DNA of 32,006 nt from Bradyrhizobium sp. (lineage in GTDB: Bacteria; Pseudomonadota; Alphaproteobacteria; Rhizobiales; Xanthobacteraceae): positions 1 to 32,006 of the forward strand of contig NZ_JAGWUA010000029.1 in assembly GCF_028868675.1 (NCBI RefSeq), read 5' to 3'. The notes under the pieces were generated by a model. That model did no database searches. It saw only the letters and a program-made list of their open reading frames with translations, and was not told where the DNA came from. The position numbers and the translations under genes are program-made. Below, in pieces: positions 23,999 to 31,653 of the stretch. Every line of letters starts with the position of its first letter. Position 1 is the first letter of the stretch.

Positions 23999-24658
23999 AT
24001 GCCACTTCCGATTGGCTCCACCGCCCCCGACTTCGAAGCCGAGACCACCGAGGGAAAAATTAGATTCCACGACTGGATCGGCAGCGGCTGGGCGCTCCTG
24101 TTCTCGCACCCCAAGGACTTCACGCCGGTGTGTACGACCGAACTCGGCGCGCTCGCCAAGCTCAAGCCGGAATTCGACAAGCGCGGCGTCAAGCTGATGG
24201 GCCTGTCCGTCGATCCCGTCGACAACCACGCCCGCTGGTCGCAGGACATCAAGGAGACGCAAGGTGCGGCGCCGAACTATCCGATGATCGGCGATACCGA
24301 CTACAACGTCTCGAAGCTCTACGACATGCTGCCGGCGGCCGTTTCCGGCGATCCGTCCAAGCGCACCGCGGCCGACAACCAGACCGTCCGCAACGTCTTC
24401 ATCATCGGCCCGGACAAGAAGATCAAGCTGGTGCTGGTCTATCCGATGACCACGGGCCGCAACTTCCAGGAAATACTGCGCGTGATCGACTCGCTGCAGA
24501 TGACGGCGAAGCATCGCGTCGCGACGCCCGCCGACTGGAAGCAGGGCGAGGACGTCATCATCTCGGGCTCCGTCTCCGACGACGAGGCGAAGACCATCTA
24601 CCCGCAGGGCTGGAAGGCGCCAAAGCCGTATCTGCGCATCGTGCCGCAGCCCAAGTGA
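23999..24658 (+). CDS. One-cysteine peroxiredoxin (Prx6 group)
   Basis: A 219-residue cytoplasmic thiol peroxidase that reduces hydrogen peroxide and organic peroxides. The peroxidatic Cys45 is in the family motif FTPVCTTE, preceded by LLFSHPKD. The resolving cysteine of two-cysteine enzymes is absent, and no other cysteine is present. The C-terminal extension with ATPADWKQGEDVII and YPQGWKAPKPYLR is typical of the Prx6 group. Length is normal. The enzyme needs an external thiol reductant. It has its own promoter and is followed by a strong hairpin. Confidence 0.95.
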   Translation: MPLPIGSTAPDFEAETTEGKIRFHDWIGSGWALLFSHPKDFTPVCTTELGALAKLKPEFDKRGVKLMGLSVDPVDNHARWSQDIKETQGAAPNYPMIGDTDYNVSKLYDMLPAAVSGDPSKRTAADNQTVRNVFIIGPDKKIKLVLVYPMTTGRNFQEILRVIDSLQMTAKHRVATPADWKQGEDVIISGSVSDDEAKTIYPQGWKAPKPYLRIVPQPK

Positions 24659-24694
24659 CGCTTTTCGGCTGCGCCACGCAACCGCAAACCCTCA

Positions 24695-24727
24695 TCCCGG
24701 GACGGCGCGCAAGCGCCAGTCCCGGGA
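24695..24727. terminator. Long GC-rich hairpin with GCAA tetraloop after the peroxiredoxin gene
   Basis: TCCCGGGAC (24695-24703) pairs with GTCCCGGGA (24719-24727), and inside it GGCGC pairs with GCGCC around a GCAA loop, with one bulged A. The resulting 14-bp stem lies 36 bases after the peroxiredoxin stop and before the convergent exporter gene. There is no T run. It may be a bidirectional terminator or a mobile palindromic repeat of the host genome. Confidence 0.6.
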
Positions 24728-24778
24728 GTTCGAGATTCCGGGGTCGATGCGACGATCCGCAAAGGTGATCGGCCCACC

Positions 24779-25663
24779 TCAGAAGCGCCGATTGACCAGG
24801 AACACCGCGGCCGCGCAGATCGCCATGCCGACGATGGCGATCGCGTCCAGCCGCTCGCCGAACAGCAGGTAGGCCATCAGCGCCGTGACCGCCGGCACGA
24901 GGTAGAACAGGCTCGCGACCGAGGTCGCGGCCGAATGCCGGATCAGCCAGTAGAGCAGCCCGATCGAGCCGATCGACAGCACGACCGCAAGCCAGACCAG
25001 TGCGAGCACGAATTCCCGGGTCCAGTGCACCACGCGGTCTTCGAACAGGAAGGCGCCGGCCGCGAAGAAGATCGCGACGGAGACGTATTGCACGAGATTG
25101 CCGGCGCGCCAGTCGATGTGATTGCAGAAGCGCCGCTGATAGAGCGTGCCGAGGGTGATACTGACCAGCGACACCACCGAGGCGAGCCAACCCAGCCCCG
25201 CCTGCCCGGTCATCGGACGATCGTGCAGGATCAGCGCCACACCGCCGAGGCCGAGCAGCAGTCCGCCCCATTGCAGCGGCGTCACACGCTCGCCGAGCCA
25301 GCGATTGGCGATGGTCGAGGTCAGGATCGGCTGCAGGCCCGGGATGAGCGCGGAGAGACCCGCAGGAATCGAATGTGCGATCGCGATCGCCGTACCGCCG
25401 AGATAGAAGCCGTGCACGAGAATGCCGGCGGCGGCACTGTGCAGGATGCCGACGCGGTCGGGCCATTTGGGGCGTGCAACCGCGGCGATGACGGCCATCA
25501 GGCCGACCACGAGCGCCATGCGGATAGCGAGGTAGGTCAGCGGATCGGCGTTGTTGACGACGTATTTGGTCCCGACAAAGCCGGTACTCCAGAGCACGAC
25601 GAAGACAACCGGCGCCGCCCGGGCGGCGAAGCTTCCCTGACTGTGATTCATTGCCGCTCTCAT
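24779..25663 (-). CDS. DMT superfamily exporter (EamA type)
   Basis: A 294-residue membrane protein with ten hydrophobic segments in two EamA halves. The first half begins FVVLWSTGFVGTKYVV and contains the LGLGGVALIL segment. The second contains TLYQRRF near its start and ends FLVPAVTALMAYLLFGERLDAIAIVGMAI, the usual EamA ending. Members export amino acids or other metabolites, but the substrate is not predictable from sequence. Two in-frame starts, at 25663 and 25651, are possible. It converges with the peroxiredoxin gene, and its start region faces away from the secreted protein that follows. Confidence 0.9.
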   Translation of the reverse strand: MRAAMNHSQGSFAARAAPVVFVVLWSTGFVGTKYVVNNADPLTYLAIRMALVVGLMAVIAAVARPKWPDRVGILHSAAAGILVHGFYLGGTAIAIAHSIPAGLSALIPGLQPILTSTIANRWLGERVTPLQWGGLLLGLGGVALILHDRPMTGQAGLGWLASVVSLVSITLGTLYQRRFCNHIDWRAGNLVQYVSVAIFFAAGAFLFEDRVVHWTREFVLALVWLAVVLSIGSIGLLYWLIRHSAATSVASLFYLVPAVTALMAYLLFGERLDAIAIVGMAICAAAVFLVNRRF

Positions 25664-25767
25664 TGCCCGACCATGGTCGACGCGGCAACGCGAATCTGCA
25701 CGGGATTGACGGCGCGCTGCACGGAGCGCGCCCCGCGACGGCAGGGGTCAGCAAGCCCTCGCCGGGG

Positions 25768-26247
25768 TCACCACTCGTCGGGACAGGGATCGACGATCTT
25801 CCAGAGCTCGGCGCCGTTCTTGATCTTCTTCATCTCGGTGGTGAGCCCGCCGTTGCGGCGGATCCAATCCTTCACCGTGTCGGGATAGTAGGACATCAGA
25901 TCGGATGTCCCTTCCGCGCTGGTGACCTTGATGCCGAAGGTGAAGGCCTTGTCGTAGTAGGCCTGGTGGAAGCCGAGGCTGGCGCGCGGCGTCACGCAGA
26001 TCTTATTCATCGGCACGATGCCGAGCACCAGTGTGCAGGCGGAGTTGCAGATGCCGTCGATGATGACCCGCTCGCCCCTGTCGCGGATGCGCTTGTACTT
26101 CGACTTGTACTCGTCGACATAGCCGCCATGGTCACGGGTGATGTGCAGCTCCGCGCGCGCCGGCGTGACGGCGACGAAGGACAGCAGCAGCAGGCTCAGG
26201 GACGTGATGCGCATCGCGAGATAACGGCGGAAAGCCTTGTCTTGCAT
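25768..26247 (-). CDS. Secreted ClpP/crotonase-fold-like periplasmic protein (COG3904-like)
   Basis: A 159-residue protein with a signal-like hydrophobic segment (ITSLSLLLLSFVAVTPARA). The mature part contains GICNSACTLVLG (Ser69) and PRASLGFHQAYY (His94), spaced as in small periplasmic proteins of the ClpP/crotonase-like group (COG3904). The usual serine-protease motif SGGGSV is not present, so activity is uncertain. The end carries one cysteine (DPCPDEW), which could pair with one of the others. The start at 26247 was chosen over an internal ATG at 26214; the frame is open further upstream to 26337. Function unknown. Confidence 0.7.
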   Translation of the reverse strand: MQDKAFRRYLAMRITSLSLLLLSFVAVTPARAELHITRDHGGYVDEYKSKYKRIRDRGERVIIDGICNSACTLVLGIVPMNKICVTPRASLGFHQAYYDKAFTFGIKVTSAEGTSDLMSYYPDTVKDWIRRNGGLTTEMKKIKNGAELWKIVDPCPDEW

Positions 26248-26505
26248 GGAGCCGGCCTGAAGGACCCCCAGGAGGCCGGCAATGGGATCGAGCAGCGAAA
26301 ACTTTTGGCCAAACTGTGTTGGCAATTCGTTAAGCATCCGGAAACGGCCAAAAATGGGCAGGAGGCCGGCCCCGGCCCCTGCACTTTGGCGCCATCGACC
26401 GTCGAATCTGTGGACTTCGGCACGATTCTAGGCCCCGCCATGGGTATCCAGGGGCCGTGAAATCGCTATAAGATATGGAGTTGGTGCCGGTTCCGGAGAA
26501 TTGAG

Positions 26506-26769
26506 ATGAGCAGGTCGACGCTTGTTGCCGCGGTTGTCGCGCTGTCCGCTGCAACCCTTGCCCCCAGCCTCGCAGATGCGCGGGGTCATCACCAGTACGA
26601 CCGCGTCTACGCCAATCCGCTGCCCTACCCGATCAGCTATCTGCACAATTACGGGCCCGGTCCCACGCCCGGCACCTTCGCCTATTACGACGGACCGGCG
26701 ACCAACCACTGCTACCGGAGCGCAGCCGCCTATATCGGCCAGGACCGGCGCCGGCACCCCTGCTACTGA
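26506..26769 (+). CDS. Small secreted hypothetical protein
   Basis: An 87-residue protein with a clear signal peptide (MSRSTLVAAVVALSAATLAPSLADA). The mature 60 residues are rich in Tyr, His, Pro and Gly (HHQYDRVYANPLPYPISYLHN) and end with two cysteines around a basic stretch (NHCYRSAAAYIG then HPCY). A single disulfide is likely. CGGAGAAT lies before the ATG, and TATAAG at 26467 may be its -10 box. No family recognised. Its composition resembles the secreted protein at 20311. Confidence 0.75.
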   Translation: MSRSTLVAAVVALSAATLAPSLADARGHHQYDRVYANPLPYPISYLHNYGPGPTPGTFAYYDGPATNHCYRSAAAYIGQDRRRHPCY

Positions 26770-26797
26770 GCGGTACCCGACGCGGCGACCCGGCCGG

Positions 26798-27259
26798 CTA
26801 TTTGGCGGCCCCCGTCGCCAGCAACTGCTTTTCGATCTCGTAGACCGGCATCTTGACGAGGTCCTTGCCGACCTCGCTCCGGATCGCCTTGCGCACGGCC
26901 TCCGAATAGTCGGCCCGGATCATGCCGAGCGCACGAGGAGAAGCGACCATCGTGAGCGCCGTGGTCTCTCCCGAGGTGACGGCTGAATTGAGTCGTCCCG
27001 CCAAACCTTTCAGGAAGACGCGCTCGGCCTCATCGTGCCAGTCGGTCTGCTCGACCGAGCTGCGCGCGTCGCCGACCGACCCATGCAACCGCCCCGGTGC
27101 GTCCGTGCCCTGGGCGTGGGTCGAAAGATTCGGCTGCTCATGGACTTCCCTCGTGTGCAGGTTCGGAAACATCTCGTCGCCGAGATTCTCCAGGATGAGC
27201 GCCTTGCGCCCGTCGCAGACCACGAGCCAGTCGCCCTTGTCGAGTCTCATCTTGTTCAT
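26798..27259 (-). CDS. Host attachment protein (AtsE-like family)
   Basis: A 153-residue soluble protein. It starts RLDKGDWLVVCDGRKALILEN, the usual opening of the host-attachment (PF10116-type) family, and continues with FPNLHTREVHEQPN, then a core ending LVKMPVYEIEKQLL. Members were named for a plant-attachment phenotype in Agrobacterium; their molecular function is unknown, and the opening resembles archaeal release-factor-like domains. GGAG lies seven bases before the ATG at 27259. It follows the DUF3775 gene on the same strand by 74 bases, likely in one operon. Confidence 0.85.
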   Translation of the reverse strand: MNKMRLDKGDWLVVCDGRKALILENLGDEMFPNLHTREVHEQPNLSTHAQGTDAPGRLHGSVGDARSSVEQTDWHDEAERVFLKGLAGRLNSAVTSGETTALTMVASPRALGMIRADYSEAVRKAIRSEVGKDLVKMPVYEIEKQLLATGAAK

Positions 27260-27333
27260 TGCAGTACTCCAGAAACATAGGCGTGCGGGCGCACGAATCC
27301 ATCGCTCGCGCGCAGGAAGGCGGGATCCACCGG

Positions 27334-27744
27334 TCAGAGGTGTCCTTCGAACTCCTCGAAGGACTTGCCGAACTGTTCCATCGCCTCTTCCAGATAGTCG
27401 GCGAGCATCGGCGTTCCCAACAAGTAGGAAGCGGTACGCTTGTTGTGCGCCTGCGCGGCCTGCGAACACAGCTCACGCCAATTGCCGAGCTCGCCGTCGC
27501 CGCGGCCAAGCCACATCAGCGCGACGAGCTCGATCTGCTCGTCCACGTTGAGATCGCGGATGAAACCCGAAAGCTCGGCGCGATCGGTATCCGCGCCTCG
27601 GCCGCCGCGGCCGTAGCTCATGTCGTCGTCGCCCGAATCGAGGATCACGCCCCCGCCGCCAGACTCGCTTTCGGACTGGCGCGACTTCGAGATGATGAAA
27701 AACACCTTCTCCGGCGAGATCGACAGGTTCGGAACGGTCCGCAT
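27334..27744 (-). CDS. DUF3775 protein
   Basis: A 136-residue soluble protein. It begins MRTVPNLSISPEKVFFIISKSRQ and has an acidic Gly/Ser-rich segment (SESESGGGGVILDSGDDDMSYG). An adaptor-like helical part follows, with FIRDLNVDEQIELVALMWLGRG and TASYLLGTPMLADYLEEAMEQFG. This order is characteristic of DUF3775 proteins, which are common in rhizobia and have no known function. GGAGAGG precedes the ATG at 27744. It is the first gene of a likely pair with the host attachment gene. Confidence 0.85.
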   Translation of the reverse strand: MRTVPNLSISPEKVFFIISKSRQSESESGGGGVILDSGDDDMSYGRGGRGADTDRAELSGFIRDLNVDEQIELVALMWLGRGDGELGNWRELCSQAAQAHNKRTASYLLGTPMLADYLEEAMEQFGKSFEEFEGHL

Positions 27745-28082
27745 CGTGGTTTTGCCTCTCCGGGAGCCGGCGCCGTGCCGTTCCCCTCAAATAAAGACTA
27801 GAGTCCCGCCGGGAGATGCGGTTTGCGCGAGATCAAGGTCGAAATCCTGATGCCGGAAGGCGACGCCCTCGGCTGAAGACCCGTTCATCCTGGATTCTGC
27901 GTCCTGCGTCCCTTTGCATCTGCGAGCCCGCATTTCCACCGTCAGACGGTAGCTCAGTGCCGCTGCCGGCATACCACAATGACTGCCGCGAACGAGCGGT
28001 CGTGTCCCGGCCGAATCCGATTTACGAAATCACGACGCATCAGTGATATGATCATCATCGAAACGATCGCCGACCAAACCAA
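27745..28082. other. Divergent intergenic region, no recognisable gene
   Basis: 338 bases between the divergent DUF3775 and AraC-type genes. A minus-strand frame of about 60 codons exists but lacks a ribosome-binding site and protein-like composition. A possible -10 box TATGAT at 28047-28052 lies before the AraC-type gene, without a good -35 partner. Confidence 0.4.
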
Positions 28083-29054
28083 ATGCTGCTCAGCACGCTA
28101 GCCCCGACATCGGCACTCCAACTGACCACCTTCACGGACGTCGACGCATTTCGGCCTGCGGAGCTGATGGAGGATGCCAGGAGCATCCCGCTCGATATCG
28201 CCCGCTTCTCTGCCACGCGTGCGGTTGTCCGGCTCCCCGCATGCCGGATCATCCTCCTCAAATCCTTCGCGCGCATCCTGGACACCGTATATCGCGCCCC
28301 CGGCGGCATGATCATCATCTCGATGGACGACGACGTGCAGGCCAGCGCGAAGGGTATGAGCCTGGACGCCCGCTACATGGTCGCGGTTCGCGGAACCGAC
28401 GATTGTCACTTCATGGAGCCCAGGGCCAATCTGCACGCCATGGTGATCTTCTCGCCAGACATGCCTGATCGCGGCTGGTTCGATCGCACCGACAGGCTGC
28501 AGGCGAGTATCACGGACCGCGCCGCCTTGATGCACGCCCGGTGCCTCGTGCGCGACCTGCTACGAGCCGCGGCGGCCGAGCCCGGCCTGTTCGAACAGCC
28601 TGCCGTCGCGGAAGATCTGCAGGAGGGCCTCCTTCTCGCCGTCGACGATCTGTTTGGCATGACGCCATCGCCGGATGGCAGCTCTGCAATTGCGGGCGAT
28701 CGACCCTCGAAGCTCGTGCGGCGGATCGATGATTACGTCGCATCGCATCCGACGTCGCCGATCTATACGGCGAGTCTCGCCAGCGAATTCGGCGTCTCCA
28801 TGCGGACGCTCGGCGGAGCGGTCACGAAAGTGCGCGGCATGAGCCTGCATCAATATATCCGCCTCAAGAAGCTGTGGGCGACCCGCTCACACCTCCTGAA
28901 AGGCGGCAATGGCGCAACGGTCGCCTCATGCGCGCGAGCCCAAGGCTTCCACCACATGGGCGAATTTGCCGCGCTCTACCGCGCGACGTTCAACGAGGCG
29001 CCGTCGCACACGCTGTCGCGCGGGCGGCATGCCGCGTCGCGGATCGCGCCTTAG
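28083..29054 (+). CDS. AraC family transcriptional regulator
   Basis: A 323-residue protein. The N-terminal two thirds look like a sensing domain of the type seen in aromatic-pathway AraC regulators, with FRPAELMEDARSIPLDI and GGMIIISMDDDVQASAKG. The last 100 residues hold the double helix-turn-helix: SLASEFGVSMRTLGGAVTKV and a second one around VASCARAQGFHHMGEFAALYRATFNEAPS. These are the expected positions and the final helix pattern of the family. The ligand is unknown and no catabolic operon adjoins it. The start at 28083 has a weak ribosome-binding site, so translation may begin elsewhere. Confidence 0.9.
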   Translation: MLLSTLAPTSALQLTTFTDVDAFRPAELMEDARSIPLDIARFSATRAVVRLPACRIILLKSFARILDTVYRAPGGMIIISMDDDVQASAKGMSLDARYMVAVRGTDDCHFMEPRANLHAMVIFSPDMPDRGWFDRTDRLQASITDRAALMHARCLVRDLLRAAAAEPGLFEQPAVAEDLQEGLLLAVDDLFGMTPSPDGSSAIAGDRPSKLVRRIDDYVASHPTSPIYTASLASEFGVSMRTLGGAVTKVRGMSLHQYIRLKKLWATRSHLLKGGNGATVASCARAQGFHHMGEFAALYRATFNEAPSHTLSRGRHAASRIAP

Positions 29055-29098
29055 CAAGGCCCGCGGACGCAGCGCGCATGACGTCCCGACACGCTGAA

Positions 29099-29175
29099 TG
29101 GCGCGCTCGGAGAGATTCGAACTCCCGACCCTCGGAATCGAAATCCGATGCTCTATCCAGCTGAGCTACGAGCGC
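29099..29175 (-). tRNA. tRNA-Arg (anticodon UCG)
   Basis: On the minus strand this 77-nt sequence folds as a standard tRNA. The acceptor stem is GCGCTCG/CGAGCGC, the D arm GCTC-AGCTGGATA-GAGC, and the anticodon arm TCGGA-TTTCGAT-TCCGA, giving anticodon UCG. The T arm is GGGAG-TTCGAAT-CTCTC. Discriminator G and encoded CCA are present at 29099-29102. It reads the CGN arginine codons, mainly CGA and CGG. Confidence 0.95.
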
Positions 29176-29321
29176 CGCTTGCCCGTTGCCGGGCCAAGGT
29201 CCGATCCTGATCAAAACAGAGAAGCGACCGCCGAAGGCGGATCGATCGGACGGATTTCGATTAGCAGATGGAACGGCCGAGAAAAAGCCCCAGCCGAGTG
29301 CCCGCGGCAGATCGGGCGGCG

Positions 29322-29813
29322 TCACCAGGTCGTGTTGAAGAGACCAAAATGCGGCTGCTGCGCCACCAGCATCATCGGCCGGCCCGGAGCAGGCGCCGAT
29401 CGCGTCCTCGCAACCTTGCGCTTTGGCGGCGATTGCGGCTGCGCCCCGGTCCTGGCGTCAATGACGGCCTCGCCCCGCTTGGCGGTCGTCGCCCCAGGCC
29501 GCCGCGCGGACGGCACGTACTGCGCGAACGACTGACGCACCTCTGCCTTGGCCGACGGATCGGCCGGTTTCGCCGCCGTCGGCTCCGAGACGACCGCCAC
29601 CGCCGTCGGTGGGACGATGGTCGGCTGGCTGGTGTCGAGCACGACGCGTTCCGGAAGCTTGCGCTCGGAACGGATTCGAATCAGGGGCAGGTCAGCGCCT
29701 GATGCCACGACGGCAGGCCGATCGCCCGTCTCTTGCGGCAGCGCCAGATTCACGGCGAACAGCAGGGCGATCAGCGCTCCACCGACGAAAACGAAATAGC
29801 GAAAGATGGGCAT
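29322..29813 (-). CDS. Anchored proline/alanine-rich protein, unknown function
   Basis: A 163-residue protein with one N-terminal hydrophobic segment (IFRYFVFVGGALIALLFAVNLAL) and a long low-complexity tail rich in Ala, Pro, Val, Thr and basic residues. A short conserved-looking part (LPLIRIRSERKLPERVVLDTSQPTI) lies after the segment. The tail probably lies in the periplasm (inference). No family recognised. The ATG at 29813 is the first in frame. Confidence 0.7.
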   Translation of the reverse strand: MPIFRYFVFVGGALIALLFAVNLALPQETGDRPAVVASGADLPLIRIRSERKLPERVVLDTSQPTIVPPTAVAVVSEPTAAKPADPSAKAEVRQSFAQYVPSARRPGATTAKRGEAVIDARTGAQPQSPPKRKVARTRSAPAPGRPMMLVAQQPHFGLFNTTW

Positions 29814-29969
29814 CTGGCATCGCTCCGCCCGCGCGCTGGCGCGTGGCTCTCCGCATCAACCGGCCACCCTCTCATTGGTTCCCTCGCGGGCGGCCGGGTT
29901 CAAAGCGGCGCGAATTTTTTCGCCGATCGCGGGAGATCAGGGTGACTTTTCAGCTAACGGCGTAGGACT

Positions 29970-30482
29970 CTACGCACGCCTTGCCGCAATCACCTTGCAC
30001 TTCGCCTGACCGGCATTGACGTTGACGAATCCGACAGCCACGTGCGCAAAGGTCTTTCGGCTCATGGTGTTCACGGTATCGGGAAGAAGACGATGGCGAT
30101 CCGTCAGATGGCTGCCGTCGCGGCGGTCGAACACGCAGGCGATCTCGATGTCCCTGACCGCGTACTCATTGTCGTTTCGCAAGGTGAAGCTCACCAGCGC
30201 CTTGGAGCCGAGCCCACCGCGCCGCCATGACTGGGAGGAAATCCGCATCCGATCGAGTTCGGCTGCTCCTTCCGGCGCCTGGGCCGTGGCCGTCGGTGCC
30301 TCGGGAGCGGCCGCCGGTTCCGACTGAACCGCGGCCATCTCCGACCGGAGCGGTTCACTCTGGGCCACATTGCCTTCCGAATCGGACATGAGCAGCCATA
30401 AACCACCGCCGACGACCAAGGCCACCGGCAACCAGAGTTTGGCGATGCGAGGACGTGCGATCCGGCTGAGCTCTGCGTTCAT
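29970..30482 (-). CDS. Anchored protein with Ig-like periplasmic domain (possible FxLYD-like), unknown function
   Basis: A 170-residue protein with one N-terminal hydrophobic segment (IAKLWLPVALVVGGGLWLLM). An Ala/Pro/Glu-rich linker follows at about 45-75. The C-terminal domain (about 75-165) contains SFTLRNDNEYAVRDIEIACVF and KTFAHVAVGFVNVNAGQAKCKV, a beta-strand pattern like FxLYD or other Ig-like domains that handle changing hydrophobic or disordered segments. Two cysteines lie in this domain. The start may be ATG at 30482 or GTG at 30494. It precedes the other anchored protein (29322) on the same strand by 156 bases. Confidence 0.7.
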   Translation of the reverse strand: MNAELSRIARPRIAKLWLPVALVVGGGLWLLMSDSEGNVAQSEPLRSEMAAVQSEPAAAPEAPTATAQAPEGAAELDRMRISSQSWRRGGLGSKALVSFTLRNDNEYAVRDIEIACVFDRRDGSHLTDRHRLLPDTVNTMSRKTFAHVAVGFVNVNAGQAKCKVIAARRA

Positions 30483-30660
30483 GGCACGTGTCACCGAGGG
30501 ACAAGAGCAACGTCAGAGCGAGTTGCGCTCGCTCCCTTATCCAGCCGGTACGACCGTTCTGCGGCGGCTCGACGGCCCTGCACCTAAACTCACGAGGTCG
30601 ACCGTAAGTTCCCTACCGGCCGCGGACATATGGTCATCGCCCGAGCGGATGGCTAACATG

Positions 30661-30675
30661 TGCCGCAATGCGGCA
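30661..30675. promoter_or_regulatory. Perfect palindrome upstream of the VOC gene (candidate operator)
   Basis: TGCCGCA (30661-30667), a single A, and TGCGGCA (30669-30675) form a perfect inverted repeat 24 bases before the VOC start codon. It sits just after a possible -10 box (TAACAT at 30654-30659), where a repressor would block transcription. Confidence 0.45.
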
Positions 30676-30699
30676 AAGACTCCACTGGGAGAAAACAAA

Positions 30700-31083
30700 A
30701 TGACTGTCGTCACCTGGGACCACGTCCATCTACGCAGCCCCGATCCCGAGGCGACGGCGACCTGGCTGCGGGACGTACTCGGCGGCGAGATCGTGCGCGG
30801 CCCAGGGCGGATCGACGTGAAACTCGGCGGCGCCAACATCTTCATTGCGCCGCTGGAACCCGGCCAGGCCATGAACCCGCCGCCACCGCACCCGCATCAG
30901 GGCCTCGACCACTTTGGGCTGGCCGTAAAGGACATCGACGCCGTCGCCGCCGAGATCAAGGCAAAGGGCGTGGAGTTCACGCGCGAGCCGACCACCATCC
31001 GCCCGGGCGTGCGTATCTGCTTCATCCGCGGCCCGGAAGGCATTTCGGTCGAACTGCTGGAGCGCGACAAGAAATACGCCTGA
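30700..31083 (+). CDS. VOC/glyoxalase-superfamily protein
   Basis: A 127-residue protein of the vicinal oxygen chelate fold. It starts TVVTWDHVHLRSPDPEATATWL with a possible metal His in DHVHLR, has a second half beginning GLDHFGLAVKDIDAV, and ends GPEGISVELLERD with the usual metal-binding Glu. The family includes glyoxalase I, fosfomycin-type thiol transferases and extradiol dioxygenases. Sequence alone does not decide which. GGGAGA precedes the ATG at 30700. It is divergent from the anchored protein and has a palindrome in its promoter region. Confidence 0.9.
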   Translation: MTVVTWDHVHLRSPDPEATATWLRDVLGGEIVRGPGRIDVKLGGANIFIAPLEPGQAMNPPPPHPHQGLDHFGLAVKDIDAVAAEIKAKGVEFTREPTTIRPGVRICFIRGPEGISVELLERDKKYA

Positions 31084-31293
31084 CGAGATGTCCTCTCGTG
31101 CATCGCCGACCGGCCCTTTCGCTGTCTCACGAGCCGCGCTTCAGCAGGTGACGGTCACTTATCCATCATGCTCAAGCCGGCACAGCTATCATCGGCACCC
31201 GCCGGCAAACTGCCGCGTTGCGCACAAGATGGTGCTTTGGCATAAAAGCCGGACCGGCGCGCCAGGGGCGATGGCCGCTGGCCCGCGGGGCGC

Positions 31294-31644
31294 ATGATGA
31301 ACGGCCTCTATTCGATACATGTGACGTTGCTCGATGGACGCGTCGGCAAGGGCAGCGGCGTGATCCTGTTTCGCGACGGCCAGATTCTCGGCGGCGACGC
31401 CTACCTCTTCTACACCGGCAGCTACACGTTGAAGGGCAACATCTTCAAAGGCGAGGTCTTGGTGCAGCGGCACACCTCTCCGCGCAACGACGATAATCCC
31501 CTGTTCGGCGGACCGGCGCCGGTCGGTATCGGCGTCAGCGGCACCTTCACGGGAACACGCGCCGAGATGACGGGAACCGCCCTTGTCGGCAAGGCCAGCC
31601 TGATCTTCGGCGCGACCTTGCGCAAGCTCGCGGACGTCAATTAG
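31294..31644 (+). CDS. GrlR-like small regulatory/structural protein
   Basis: A 116-residue protein that is mostly short beta strands. It begins MNGLYSIHVTLLDGRVGKGSGVILFRDGQILGGDAYLFYTGSY, a pattern I associate with GrlR, the small beta-barrel antiactivator of type III secretion in attaching-effacing Escherichia coli. GrlR-like proteins also occur in rhizobia as uncharacterised genes. No type III secretion gene is in the window, so the regulatory role is only an inference from fold. The start at 31294 or 31297 makes a one-residue difference. Confidence 0.6.
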   Translation: MMNGLYSIHVTLLDGRVGKGSGVILFRDGQILGGDAYLFYTGSYTLKGNIFKGEVLVQRHTSPRNDDNPLFGGPAPVGIGVSGTFTGTRAEMTGTALVGKASLIFGATLRKLADVN

Positions 31645-31653
31645 CGCAGCGTG

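Noticed and set aside
23680..24063. A plus-strand frame spanning the peroxiredoxin promoter
   Set aside because: No ribosome-binding site, no recognisable sequence, and it overlaps the peroxiredoxin gene in another frame.
3706..29175. Possible integration duplicates, using matching CGCTCGGAG sequences at both tRNA genes
   Set aside because: The shared bases belong to the normal acceptor and T arms of the two tRNAs. No independent copy of a tRNA 3' end was found.
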